Of a stretch of 52,500 nt of DNA, positions 1-10,656 are shown one piece after another. A model generated the notes under the pieces. The model was given only the letters and a program-made list of their open reading frames with translations, made no database searches and was not told the origin of the DNA. This stretch comes from Cristatella mucedo. Taxonomy: Eukaryota > Bryozoa > Phylactolaemata > Cristatellidae. The DNA lies in assembly GCA_009760855.2 (NCBI GenBank), contig WPIO01000048.1, positions 1 through 52,500 on the forward strand. Direction: 5' to 3'. The position numbers and the translations under genes were made by a program. Position 1 is the stretch's first letter. Each line of letters opens with the position of its first letter.

Positions 1-1092
1 GGTTCTGCCTTAACTTGCAATAGCGCTCATCCCTGAACGAAAGGTTGGCACTGCATTCTGGAAGCGTAATGTCAATCAGCTTCCTATGCTCTTCTACCAA
101 ATAATAGTCGCCGCGCATAATAATAATAATTTATTATTATAACCTAATAGTAATGCCGTGCGTCAAGCCAAAAGATCAGCGGCACGAGTGGTGGCATGCA
201 CTTAAACTCTTGTACATCAAACTCATGCCGAGCCAGTAAGTTCCAGTAAGATTTTAGAGCCATACACTCCAATCGGACTATGCATTATGTGCGATTGTTT
301 ACCCTTTATTGTAGGATGCGCGACTTGAACATAAGCTCTGGCTAAACTGCGCTCGATTGTCTCGGCGGTGGTTTTGGACAACGATCGCCTCTTGAGCGCC
401 TTTCATCCTCCCTTGGTATCAGTAACCCTTGTCCATGTACAACGGTTTACACTCTGAACACATACTCCCAGAACATCATGAACAGGCCACTTCTCTCAGC
501 ATTTGTAAAGTTCTTGGAGAGAGAAACGTTCTTCTGAGAGTGCTATGTAGCAAGCTTATTATTAGTATCAACTGCTTTTCTAATTATCCCATGTAGGGAG
601 ATTCCAGAGCAGCATATTGCCAACGGCCAGCCTCTTCAAAGCCTGGCATAATAAACCCCCTGGGGTCTGTTTTTAGGGCCGTACCACTCAATTCGCAATG
701 TATCCACTTGTTGATTTTATCATCTGAATCTCGCTTTCTTGATCAATAAGTGATCCAGTACTCCAAACTGACTAGTCGTGCAGCATGTATAAAACATTCC
801 CATTGCGACAAACCTAGCTCTCACACAATTGAAGGCCTAACAGAAGTGGGCTCTGGCCAGAACAAATCTCTCCTGCGGCAATCTGCATGGAATACTGGCT
901 GGTTCATTTCCAAAGCAGTATTTTAATACTAGACTACCCGCATCACAGTCTCGTTGGCTCTATTGGGCTACGCAACATTGCAAAAACGCCGTCTCTGCTA
1001 AATGCATGGGTATGCCACAGCCAAATACTCTCGTCCGCGCATTTGTCCCTGGACCGTTCTGTAGATTCTTCTAGCTCACTGCATTTCCCTTG
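1..1092. other. Unassigned sequence
   Basis: Moderately AT-rich DNA with short open frames only. An ATT/ATA-rich run is present at about 118-150. Because an L2-type tail follows immediately, the last few hundred bases may be a decayed LINE 3' end, but I see no conserved coding block. Confidence 0.5.
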
Positions 1093-1167
1093 CAGCAAAT
1101 GTAAAAGGCCCTAGAGCGAGATTGAGTTCTCTGAGGGTGCTTTACGTATATGCTATTATTATTATTA
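1093..1167 (+). mobile_element. L2-type LINE 3' tail (LINE B)
   Basis: This is a copy of the conserved LINE B 3' end: a gcagcaaatgtaaa lead-in, a stem-loop around gagattgagttctct, then a short (ATT)n tail. The outer stem is weakened here (aggccct against agggtgc). Only the tail is recognisable. Confidence 0.65.
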
Positions 1168-1990
1168 CTCTGCACGTCTTCCTGTCGGTGCTTATAAAGG
1201 TCGGTAAAAATGTATCGCTAAACGCTAAACGGCTTTTGCTTCACGAGCGTCGCAGCTGCCGCCCGTGCGTGGTCTCACTGACCGCACTCGCTCACCCGCG
1301 CAGCGCATCGACTCTTCAAGTTTATTTCACCATTCCCTTTAGTTTCCCGAAATCCTTCTTGCCGGGGCCAGCCGATCAGAATACTTGAGCGAGCGCTGCA
1401 TTCCTCCCTCCTCCTCTTCCTCCTCCTCTCATTCTTTTGATCAGCAGCAACACCGTTTGGCTCTACGCGGCGACTGCCGCCACTCCACGCCAGTCACTCT
1501 CAGAAACCTCACATGCTGAGGCGCGCCCCGCGGAGCGCGCTCGGCGCGCAGCTAAATACGCCGCGCCAGCGCGCCGCGAAGAGGAAGAGGCAATCGGCGG
1601 AAGCGGATGCGGTTAACGCACTGTCGGCGGCGCGTGAAACGGCGCGCTTGCGCTCGTCGTCAGACTGGCGAGCCTGTCGCAAACGCGACCGATCTGAACT
1701 GTGGGGCGGTATAGTTTGATCGGGCCCGGTGCCATCGGCTGCGGAGGAGCTCGGCAGGGGAGATAAGCATCGCGAAACAGTGGACTTGAGGGCCCGGCGG
1801 ACGCTTCGGGTGCGCGCTTGGCTGCGACTGACATACGCAAGCAGCCCGTGCGGAGGGCAGTGCGCGAGTGCCCTCCGCACATCCGCCGCGCTGCGCTGTG
1901 GTGGGTGCGCTCGGCGGAGCACGCGCCTGCTGCCAACAACGGGAGTCGATCGGCACCGGAAGTCTCGGTCCAGACAGCCGCGGTCGCCTC
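1168..1990. other. Small GC/CpG-rich island, no gene recognised
   Basis: GC and CpG rise sharply from about 1480 to 1985. Several overlapping open frames exist on both strands, up to about 135 codons before they run into the polypurine tract, but none has a recognisable domain. A first exon or promoter is possible and unproven. Confidence 0.5.
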
Positions 1991-1994
1991 AATT

Positions 1995-3528
1995 CCAATT
2001 GGGAGAAAGGGGGAGGAGGAGAAAGAGGAAAAAGGGGGGGAGGAAAGAAGGAGAGAAGAAGGAAGAAAGAGGGGAGGGAGGAGAGGGGGTAAAAAGGAGA
2101 AAAGGAGAGGAGAGGGGGAAAAGGGGGGGGGGGGGGGGAAGGGGAAGAAGAGGGGAGAAAAAGGGAAGGGGGAAAGGGGGGAGGGAGAAAAGAGAGGGGA
2201 GGGGGGGAGAAGGAAAAAAGGGGAGGGGAGAGAAAAGGGGAAGGGAAAGGAGAAAAAAGGGGAGGAAAAAAAGGGAAGGAAGGGAGAAGAGGAGAAAGGA
2301 AGAAAGGGGGGGAAAAGGAGGGGAAAAGAAGGAGGGGAGAAAGGAGGGAAGGGAGGGGGAGAAGAAAAAAAGGGGAAGGAGGGGAGAAAAAAGGAAAGAA
2401 GGAAAAGGAAAAGGAGGAAGAGGGGGGGGGGGAAGAAAAAAGGAAAAGGGAGAAAAAGGAGGGAAAAGGGAGAAGGGAAGGGAAAGGAAAGAGAGAAAGG
2501 GAGAGGAGGGAAAAAGGAAAGGAGGGAAGGGGAGGAGGAGGGAAGAAAGAAGGGAAGGAGGAGGGGAAAGAAGAAAAAAAGGGGGGGGGGAGAGGGGGAA
2601 GGGGGAAGAAGAAAAGGGAGGGGAAAGAAAGGGAAGAGGGGAGGAGGGGGGGGGAGAGAAAGAAGGAGGAGAGAGGAAAGGGGAAAGAAAAAGGGGGGAG
2701 AAGGAAAAAGGAAGGGGAGGAAGAGGGGAGGAGAAGGAAAAGGGGGGGGGGGAAAGGGAGAGGGAAGAGAGAAAAAGAAGAAGGGAAGAAGGGAAAAAAA
2801 AGGGAAGGAGGGAGGAAGGAAGAGGAAGGAAAGGGGGGGAAAGGGGGGGAGGAAAGGAAAAGGAGAGAGAAAGGAGGAGAAAGGGGGGAAAGAGGGGGGG
2901 AGAAAGAAAGAAGGAAAAAAAAAAGGGGGAAAGAGGAAAAGGGGGGGGGGGGAAGAAGGGAAGAAAAGGGGAAAGGGAGGAAGAGGAAGGGGGGGGAAGG
3001 GGGAAGGAGGGGAAAGAAGAGAGGAAAAAAAAAAAAAAAGGGGGAGAAAGGAGGGAGGGGAAGGAGAGAAAGGAAGGAGGAAGAAAGGGAGGAAGAAAAA
3101 GAAAAAGAAAGGGGGAAAAAGGGAGGAGGGGGAAAAGGGGGGAGGAAAAGGGAGGGAAGAAGAAAGGGAGAAGAGAAAGATAGGGAAGGGGGAGGGAAGG
3201 AAAAAGGGAAGAGAAAAGAAGGAGGGAGAGGAGAAGGAAAAAGAGGAAAAAGAAAAAAGAGGGGGAAAGGGGGAGAGGGGAAAGAAGTGGGGGGGGAAAA
3301 GGAGGGAGGAAGAGAAAGAGAGGAAAGGAGGAAGGGAAAAGAGGGAAAGAAGGGAGAGAGGAGGGAGAAAAGGAGAAAAAGGAAAGGGGAGAGAGGGGAA
3401 AAGAGGAGGAAAGGAGAAAAGAAAAAAAGAGGAAAGGAGAAGAAATGAGGGAGGGAGAAGGAGAGAAGGGAGAAGGGAGAAGAAAAGAGAGAGGAAGGGG
3501 GAGAGAGAGAGAGGAAGAGGGAGGGAGG

Positions 3529-3572
<44 letters not shown>

Positions 3573-3621
3573 GAGGGAGGGAGGGAGAGGAGGGAGAGGG
3601 AGAGAGAGAGAGAGGCGATGG

Positions 3622-3680
<59 letters not shown>

Positions 3681-3715
3681 GAGGGAGGGAGGGAGGGAGG
3701 GAGAGAGAGAGAAGC
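1995..3715. repeat. Giant polypurine (GA/GGA/GAA) tract
   Basis: About 1.7 kb of almost pure purine on the + strand. From 2091 to 3180 I find no C or T at all (1090 bases). The few interruptions include T at 2090, 3181, 3288 and 3446, and the aggcgatggtagagg motif at 3613-3627. The 3' end (about 3494-3715) grades into regular (GA)n and GGGA repeats. Open frames of 480-700 codons on both strands are composition artefacts. Confidence 0.97.
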
Positions 3716-4185
3716 TGGCAACTCTACCCTCCCGCCAGGAAAGGGTCAAGGGTCCTGGTGAGGAACATCGCGAAATATTTTACGGTTCAGATTGTGATGC
3801 CATCTCGCTCCATTCTTCAGGGACTAAGACAAACGTCTATAGCCTGAAGGCGAATGCGGAAGTTTGCGAGCTGCTAAGCGTTGCGGAGTTGGACAGTTTG
3901 GTTGGCGTCAGGTCTCGCAATGACACAAGGTCTCGCCACGGTCTGCCAATGTATGGAATCGCCCCGGTGAATCTGCTCTCGATCGACGAGTCTGCGAATC
4001 TCGATTGGTCGGCTGAGACTCAACCGAGGATGTTCTTGCTGCTAATACTCCGGCAAAAGTCTATGAATAGTGCGGTAGATCCGACCATGGCCGCTGTGCC
4101 CAAAGCGAAAAAAAAGACAGAGTCCAAGCATATAATAGCTAATACCAGCAAAAACTCCACACAATGCCGGTTGCGTGTTTGCTCG
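3716..4185. other. Unassigned spacer
   Basis: Ordinary-composition DNA between the polypurine tract and the LINE A 3' end. It contains a 102-codon open frame at 3889-4197 with no recognised motif. Confidence 0.5.
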
Positions 4186-5160
4186 AATATAATGTAATGT
4201 ATCTCCGTGTGTGCCTCCACGAAGCCACAAATACTAATTGGGTGTTACGCAAGAGAGTTTACCGCAGCACCCCTTAAGCCTAAGTGGTTTTCGGTAACGC
4301 ATTCGGTAATCAGAAGACTTCATCTCACGCAGCAAAGAGACCGCGGGAACCATAGCCGAATCGGCAGGGAAGTCGAGGTAAGGAGTAGCATGGAAGCAGC
4401 AGCTCAGGTGAGCCGTGATGGCACACTAGGTAAGGCGGTTGCTTTCACGACCTCGGTCCCGAGGTCGTGGGTTCGATTCCTGTGGTGGGCGATTCTTTAT
4501 CGCCACTGCAAGCGGTGGTGATAGCCGTATTGGCTCTTCTGTCGCTATACAAAAAGAGGCTGTTTAATCAGCTAGGATTTTTTTTATTTTTTTTTATGAC
4601 GGCTGGAAAGGATGAGCCATGGTGGGCAGCAGGAGAGTAGTTGTAGTTGCATAAGAATTTTGGAAGTGAGTTCCACAGTCTAGGACCTGCAGAGCTAAAG
4701 CTTCTGCCTCCAACGGTATGGAACACCTAATGTATTGTCTATCGAGGACCTGGGGGCGCGAGGAGGCTTAAACTGGTGCAGCAGTGCAGCTAGGTATGAC
4801 CGAGCAAAGACCCGGTGAGTGCTGTGGGTCATCGTAAAAGCTTTACTCTGTATCATTGATGGACGGAAAGCCATTGCAGGTCCTTCAGCAGACAATCTCA
4901 AGGTCAAGGTCACACGATCAAGCCTGTGGGATTTGTTAACTAGCCGTGCAGCCGTATTTCTCAATAGCAGCAATGGCCCAGTGGCTTTTTTTGGCAGGCC
5001 AGCCAAAATGAACTTGCAATAATCTGGCTGAAGCAGAACCAAAGAGCTAGTTAAATGTCATGCAAGCCACCGTGACAGACAATCCTTAATCTGTTGATGA
5101 CATCCGCGCATTGATCGCAGCAAGTTTTCCTAAATTGACTGATGATAAAATCAACTTACT
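4186..5160 (-). mobile_element. LINE A, 3' part (RT C-terminus and 3' UTR), antisense, interrupted by a SINE
   Basis: Read on the minus strand, 5045-4690 encodes decayed C-terminal non-LTR retrotransposon sequence. It has an AGLP block, an AARLV block and an LLHQF block, and a nucleotide segment equivalent to the SAGPRLWNSLP motif seen intact in other copies. The 3' UTR follows and ends near 4186 in an acattacatt-type tail. Frameshifts and stops show it is dead. A SINE splits the 3' UTR at 4408-4597. Confidence 0.75.
4408..4597 (+). mobile_element. tRNA-derived SINE inserted in LINE A
   Basis: The tRNA-like head has an A-box region (gatggcacactaggtaagg) and a perfect B box (ggttcgattcc). The body is a conserved cgccactgcaagcggtggtg segment, and the end is gctgtttaatcagctagg followed by a T-rich tail. 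Comparison with the uninterrupted LINE A copy near 9106-9130 shows the flanks gctcag and gacggctgg were contiguous before insertion. Confidence 0.85.
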
Positions 5161-5164
5161 AGTT

Positions 5165-6013
5165 AAGGGCGAACCACGTGCGATTCAGAAATTGGAAAGG
5201 CAGAAGCTCTAAATCGGCTCTGTCAGCATATCTCCTGTTGAATCTGCACAAAATCTATGTCTCATGTTTCAAATCTAAGTTAGTCCATGCATTTGTGACT
5301 TCCAGTCTTGACTTCTGTAACTCACTGCTTGCTTGTCTTTTAGCCTGTGCAAGCAGGCGCGTACAGCTAGTGCAAAACTTTGCAGCTAGGCTTGTCATTC
5401 GCGAGAGTCGCAGTTGCCACATCACGCCACTTTTCGCCGACCTTCACTGGCTACCAGTCATGCAATGCATTAACTTCAAGGTTGCGTAGCTTACTTTTAG
5501 GTCCCTTTATTCTTTGGCTCCGGCCTACCTATTGGATCTTCTGTCCCACCAGGCCAAGCATCGTACCACCCGCTTTTTGTAGTCTGACTCGTTTACCTAT
5601 ACCTCATGCAACCTCAAATCCTTTGGATACCTTTCCTTTAGCTCGTATGCTCCCAAAGTCTGAAAATTATTCCCGACTTGCGTCATGAAATTTCCTGACT
5701 TGGCCATATTACAAAAGAAATTAAAAATGCACCTATTTATGGCAGAATTTAGTGGGTCCATGTGACTCGTCCTTGATGTACTTACGCGTGCTAACACTGC
5801 ATACTGCCACTAACCACACTTGCCTGCTGACCCGGTGCATGTCAGCCTTAACAATATTCTTCTTGTTGTCCATCAAGCATGCTACCACTTAACAATTTGA
5901 TTCGTGTTTTCTTTGCAGCAAATTTAAAGTGCCTAGACATAAATTGAGTTATCCGAGGGCTATTTGTCAATGGTGCTATTATTATTATATATTACTACAT
6001 TATTACTATATTA
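5165..6013 (+). mobile_element. LINE B (L2-like), 5'-truncated, inserted in LINE A
   Basis: The segment 5280-5490 encodes the typical LINE motif series LVHAFVTS.LDFCNSLLA, then VQNFAARLV, then HITPLFADLHWLPV. The UTR then leads to the LINE B stem-loop (about 5922-5968) and an (ATT)n-derived tail ending near 6013. Stops and frameshifts abound. The antisense LINE A reading resumes directly at about 6015, so this copy appears to have inserted into it. Confidence 0.8.
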
Positions 6014-6014
6014 C

Positions 6015-6310
6015 TCTTATGTAAGAATCGGAAGTGGTGGCTAGCTGTGGAGGCAGTCTTCTGAATGAAGCTTTTGAAATTTAGGCAGCTATCGAAAACG
6101 ACACCTAAATTTCGAGCACGTGGTGATGGTCGCACAACAGCATCACCTATTAGAAGAACAAAGCCAATCCAGCCACATGCTTAGGGTGTCCTATGAGCAG
6201 CAGTTCGGTTTTATCGTCATGTAACTTCCAAGAAATTTTCTGACATTCAGGATGGAATGTCGGCACGGCAAGCATTCAGTATATCAGCTGCTGCAGCAGA
6301 TTCTGACGGT
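6015..6310 (-). mobile_element. LINE A, upstream RT segment, antisense
   Basis: On the minus strand this reads as the reverse-transcriptase segment just after the catalytic core: a KLHDDKTELLLIG block, then a RNLGVVFDS-like block, then a short run before the HFR/LGKLAAI junction whose other half is at about 5150. It belongs to the same copy as 4186-5160. The copy is cut off at about 6310, where GC-rich DNA begins. Confidence 0.7.
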
Positions 6311-6319
6311 TTAAATGAC

Positions 6320-8130
6320 GTATGCAGCCGACTATCGTCAGCAGAAAACTGATTCCGTGAGCCCGAATCACTCTGCCCAGAGGTTCAGTATAATAAATAG
6401 CAGTAAACCCACTTCGACGGACGCCGCGCCGAGCAGCGTCGCACGGCGGCCGTCGCTCGCTCACTCGCCCGCTCGGCGGACCGACCAATGGATGGGAGGG
6501 ACGAGGCCTCCGCGGGCTTAGCGTCGCGCGACTGCTGCTCAGTCTGGCCGCTCGCCGGCGATGGCGCGCCGCCGGGCAGCGGCCAGACTCGCTTATCGCG
6601 TTCGCGGCGCTCCGCAGCCCGGATGGAGGCGCGACCGAGACAAAGCGCAGCCCCGCGGCCGCTGCCGCCGCCGCCGCTGCTCGTTGCGGCCGAATGAGCA
6701 AGAGGCGGCGGCGGATACGACGCTGCTGAGCTGAGAAGAGCGCGTGGTCGGTCGTCGCGCTCGACGTCAGCGAGCGCGCGCATGCGTATTCGACCGCGAC
6801 CCAGTTGTTGTGCAGTCGAGTCAGCCGCCGCCGCCGCCGCCGGCGCGGAGCCCCTGAGTCACTGACTCGCTCGCGCTCGCGCAGCAATCAACGCTGCCGA
6901 CGCGCCCCAGTTTCGCCGGTCGCCAGCCGGTGCAACAGCCGACATTCACATCGCGCAAAGCCGCCTCGTCTCCAACCGGAGATAGGACTCGTCCGGCACA
7001 ATAGCCAAGCCGTTCCCCTGTCCCGAGGGAGAGCGTGCGCGCGCCGCCGCCGCGGGCGCGCGGCGGCGGCGAGCGCACCAAGCTCCGCAGGGTATACGAA
7101 TGCTCAGCTCAGGGTGCTCAGCTTGACCGAGAAAGTGCAGTCAAGCGCTCGGGACGGGAATCGGAGGAGCGGAAACTTCGGGGCAAAAGGTCGTGGTCGC
7201 CGCCGCCGCTTGCACTGCGTAGTAAGCTTTAAAGAGCGGGTGCGACTAGGTCGGTGGGCGGTGGCCGAAGCAGGCATTTCCATCTCTTTCTTGGCACTTA
7301 ACGTACTTTCGTTTGCCCGTCGTTTCATGCCATGCAATTACTGCTTCGTGCTACTGACTACGCACCCAAAGTTGCCAAGTCTCTTCGCGCGCGCGCGATG
7401 TTCGGCCCTCGACGATCTGCCCTCGATGGCCGGCAGCGTTCATCTCACGTTCACCGCGAAATTGAAGCGCGATCTTATCCACGCACGCAGCGCCACGTCC
7501 CAGGGAAATGAGAAAAAGGCGCGCATGCTGGAGAAGTAGCCTTGAGCGACGCGAAGCAGCCGATGGGCGCGGCCGATGGTGGGTGCACATTCCGAGCCAC
7601 GAGACCGCAGATTCAGAGGTGTTTTGTCAATGCGCTGAGGCCGCCGCCGCTGAGTTAGGACGACGGCGTAGCGCTCGCCGCAACCGCCGCCAACGCCACC
7701 TATGCGAGCTGCCGCGGCGGCGGCGGCCGAAGGAGGTCAGAGTGTCGCGCTCGCCGCCATTTTATGGCGATCGATGCGAACGCCGGCGTCGGCGACTGGC
7801 TAACGAGAGGCGGCGAAATCGTTTTTTGGACGCCCACGCCGATCGACGAAGGCGCACCCTTGCCGGGGCGGCGGCGGCGGCGCAATGCTGAGCGAGCCAT
7901 CCATCGCTCAGCTCTGCCGGCCGCCGCCGCCGGAGACGCCTCTCGCGTGCGTGATCGAATGCGGTGGCAATCTGGAATACGTCGACGGGAGCAGCAGCAG
8001 CTGCGGCGGCGACTCGCGATTGACGCCGCTGCGCGTCGGCTCACGCTCGGCGACGCCGCTCGGCCGCGAGCGAGCTAGGGAGGCTGGCGCTGCGGGAAGC
8101 GTCCGCGCGGCGTCGCGAGCTCGCCGCTAG
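6320..8130. other. CpG island without recognised gene
   Basis: Dense GC/CpG sequence, with GCC/GGC runs at about 6655-6685 and 6820-6845 and a 13-bp perfect hairpin at 7042-7071. Long overlapping open frames exist on both strands (up to 244 codons) but are rich in Arg, Ala and Ser and lack known domains. An AP-1-like TGAGTCA is at about 6855. It could be a promoter/first-exon region of an unseen gene. Confidence 0.5.
7207..7275 (+). repeat. 69-bp duplicated block, copy 1
   Basis: This block recurs at 8342-8410 with three differences in 69 bases. It contains gcgggtgcgactaggtcggt and ends gtggccgaagcaggc. No function is recognised. Confidence 0.9.
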
Positions 8131-8169
8131 CGCCCTCTGGCGATTGATCCCATAAGCTGCGGATGTGAA
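8061..8169 (+). repeat. About 109-bp duplicated block, copy 1
   Basis: The block starts cggccgcgag and contains ggctggcgctgcgggaagcg and ctctggcgattgatcc. A diverged second copy lies at 9594-9697 in the same orientation. Confidence 0.85.
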
Positions 8170-8341
8170 CAATCCGTCGCGGCGGGCGAAGCGCTGCGTA
8201 CGCGGCGGACCGGAGCCTGCCGCCGGGCCGTCGCACTGCGGCGGAGCGCTCGCAGAAGGTGCTGCCTCCGATGCGCCACGCCGAGGCCGCGAAGCTCCGA
8301 CCGCCGATCGGAGCTTGACGCCGAGAGCCGGCGAAACGCAC

Positions 8342-8410
8342 CGCTTGCACTGAGCAGTAAGCTTGAAAGAGCGGGTGCGACTAGGTCGGTGGGCGGTGGC
8401 CGAAGCAGGC
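8342..8410 (+). repeat. 69-bp duplicated block, copy 2
   Basis: Second copy of 7207-7275, in the same orientation about 1.1 kb downstream, immediately before a SINE insertion. Confidence 0.9.
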
Positions 8411-8439
8411 TGCAATCCGACTAGATTTCTTGAAGCGCT

Positions 8440-8648
8440 AAGCGACGAGCCGCGATGGCACACTAGGTAAGGCGGTTGCTTGCATGGCCTCGGTCCCGAA
8501 GTCGTGGGTTCTATTCTTGTGGTGGGCGATCCTTTATCGCCACTGCAAGCGGTGGTGATAGCCCGTCAAGGCTCTTCTGTCGCTATACAAAAAGAGGCTG
8601 TTTAAGCAGCTAGAATTTTTATTTATTTATTTTTTTTTTCAAGCGACG
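8440..8648 (+). mobile_element. tRNA-derived SINE with 8-bp target-site duplication
   Basis: The SINE body is 8448-8640, with head, central hairpin and T-rich tail as in the copy at 4408. The B box is degraded (ggttctattct). It is flanked by identical aagcgacg copies at 8440-8447 and 8641-8648, the duplication expected from LINE-mediated insertion. Confidence 0.88.
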
Positions 8649-8934
8649 CTAAACGCTAAACGACGCTCGTGCTTCCTACTACTACGCGCATCTTTGACTG
8701 GCGGGCGTAGTCCGTTGCCTTGTTCAGGCCGCCGCTTGTTGAAATCTGCAATGCCAACGAATTGCTCTCATCCTACTTGTCCGTTGCCTTGGCGACCTCT
8801 GAAGGGGCGGCGCAGGAGCCGATAACTTCTCGCAGCGTCGCGTCGGTTTCATGCAGCGCTTCCGATGATAATTCACCTGCTGCCCACAGCGCAGCCTAAA
8901 ACTTATCGATACGAACGAGTCGGAAAGAAGCAGT

Positions 8935-9340
8935 TCGTACACTACGTGGTCTTTTAGTGAAAGTAAACTAGCCACTCAATTCCGACGCTTAAAGACCATC
9001 GGCGACAGAAGCATTAGCTCTGCAGGTCCTAGACTGTGGAACTCGCTTCCACAATTCTTACGAAACGACAACTACTCTCCTACTGCCAACTAGGGCTCAT
9101 CCTTTTCAGCGGTCCTGAGCTGCTACTTCCATGCTACTCACTACCTCAAATGCTCTCCTGACTCTGCTACGCTTACCACTTTCTCTTTGCTGCGTGAGAC
9201 AAAGTCTGTTGGTTACCGAATGCGTACCAAAAGCCGCTTAGGCTGTGAGTGCGCAATGAAAACTCTCCTGCGTAACACCCGCATAGTCTTTATGACTTTG
9301 TGGAGTTACAGACGGAGATACATTAAATTTCATTACCTTG
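8935..9340 (+). mobile_element. LINE A 3' part, sense
   Basis: The segment 8980-9060 encodes LKTIGDRS followed by SAGPRLWNSLPQF, the C-terminal signature of LINE A. The 3' UTR then runs through ctttgctgcgtgagacaaag and ends with a tttgtggagttacagacgga-type terminus near 9340. It is 5'-truncated and serves as the uninterrupted reference for the SINE insertion at 4408. Confidence 0.75.
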
Positions 9341-9593
9341 ACCCTGGTCATCAAAGGCAAGCACCTTAATTCTTTCACACTTTGGTTGCAGCAAAAGTTT
9401 CGCTATTTCGCGAGAGGAAGTCTGTTTGCTATCATGTATGCACCGAAAGCAGTTTACGATTTGAGTTCGCTACAGGAAACTCTCTCACGTGAAACCGCTT
9501 AGTCCTTGCGGCTTTATGAAATTACACACAGGGATTTATTATAATTTATCAACCGCTTTCCTGTTTCTCCTGACGGTCTCTCTCTCTCGCACT
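9341..9593. other. Unassigned sequence between repeats
   Basis: AT-richer sequence between the LINE A end and the 8061-type duplicated block. No gene is recognised. Confidence 0.4.
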
Positions 9594-9697
9594 CGGCCGC
9601 GAGCTCGCTATGGCTGGCGCTGCGGGAAGCGTCCACGCGGTTCAGCGAGCTCGCCGCTAGCACCCTCTGGCGATTGATCCAAGGAGTTGCGGATGAG
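9594..9697 (+). repeat. About 109-bp duplicated block, copy 2
   Basis: Diverged copy of 8061-8169 with small substitutions and indels, same orientation. Confidence 0.8.
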
Positions 9698-10340
9698 AAA
9701 AATCTCTCATTCGCTCTGACTTCGTCGCCATCTCTTTTTCGTCAACTCGCTCTCTCCCTCCCTCCCTCCCTCCCTGGCTACTCTCACTTCGTCTCTCTCT
9801 CTCACTTTCACTTTAACAAGAAGCCCTGTCGCTATACACTTCCCTTCCTCTTGCTTCCCTTTTACAAATCCCTGTCTCTTTCTTGCTCTATCGCTAAACA
9901 TCTCTCTCCGAATGTATTTAATCAAACGTCAATTCGGCTTGCTATGTATCTATATAGCCCGATTTTCTTCACGTTACATTTGCTCACCGTCAGCAGCCTA
10001 AATAGAAAGTGTCGAGCGTAAAATCAACAGCAGACTAATCCTTCAGAGAACTGACGCAGTAAAAATCTGCAATCTCTGACCAAAAGAAATTTTCGGCTTT
10101 CTATTCAAGCAGCCCGAGGGGGGGCGCGTGCAGGAAAAAGACGCTGTGAGAAGACGCTGGCGCCGTAGATTTACGTTTACGCACTCGTCCATCTGAGCCG
10201 TCTGCTCGTCGCAGTGGGCTCGCCACGCCCTCGCGATCTTCTGCCGGCCGTCCGACCAGCCGACCTCTGTCCCCGCCCGCCGCCCGCCGCCCACAATGGC
10301 GCGGACGCTCCGGTCGCCCGAGGCTGAGGATCGCTGAGGA
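9698..10340. other. Unassigned, CT-rich then GC-rich sequence
   Basis: A pyrimidine-rich stretch at about 9730-9910 (tccc and ctct runs) is followed by mixed sequence rising in GC after 10100. The short open frames have no recognised domain. Confidence 0.4.
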
Positions 10341-10356
10341 TCCTATCCTCAGATGA

Positions 10357-10419
10357 GAGGATTCGTAACGTCAGTGACATTCATGACGTCAGGACCGCTG
10401 GAGGATTCGTAACGTCAGT
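10357..10419. promoter_or_regulatory. CRE-like element flanked by a duplicated 19-bp motif
   Basis: A perfect palindromic TGACGTCA lies at 10384-10391. On each side is an identical gaggattcgtaacgtcagt (10357-10375 and 10401-10419), each carrying an ACGTCA half-site. This resembles a CREB/ATF-type cluster in a GC-rich region. Function is inferred only from motif content. Confidence 0.35.
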
Positions 10420-10656
10420 CTCGCGCGCACGCGAGCGCGAGCACGAGCGAGCCGCACCAGGCCGCGCTCCATCCGCCGCGCGGCGCGGCTCGCCCTTTCA
10501 AGCCTCAAATGCGGACGCGCGTCCTCAGCTGACGTAGCCGCTTGTCGTCTTCGGAAGCGCCTTTGTTCGCGGCGGACGCAATTGGGCCCCAGTACACCGC
10601 TCAGCCAGCGGAGAGCTGAGGACCAGCGACGACGCGCGAGGAAGGTCATTGATCCT

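Noticed and set aside
1613-3761. Open frames of 480-702 codons on both strands across the polypurine tract
   Set aside because: Purine-only DNA rarely makes stop codons in several frames; the products are Ser/Leu/Pro/Phe or Gly/Glu/Lys/Arg runs with no domain.
4408-4490. tRNA gene
   Set aside because: A- and B-box-like sequences exist, but the acceptor stem does not close and the segment continues into a repeated SINE body.
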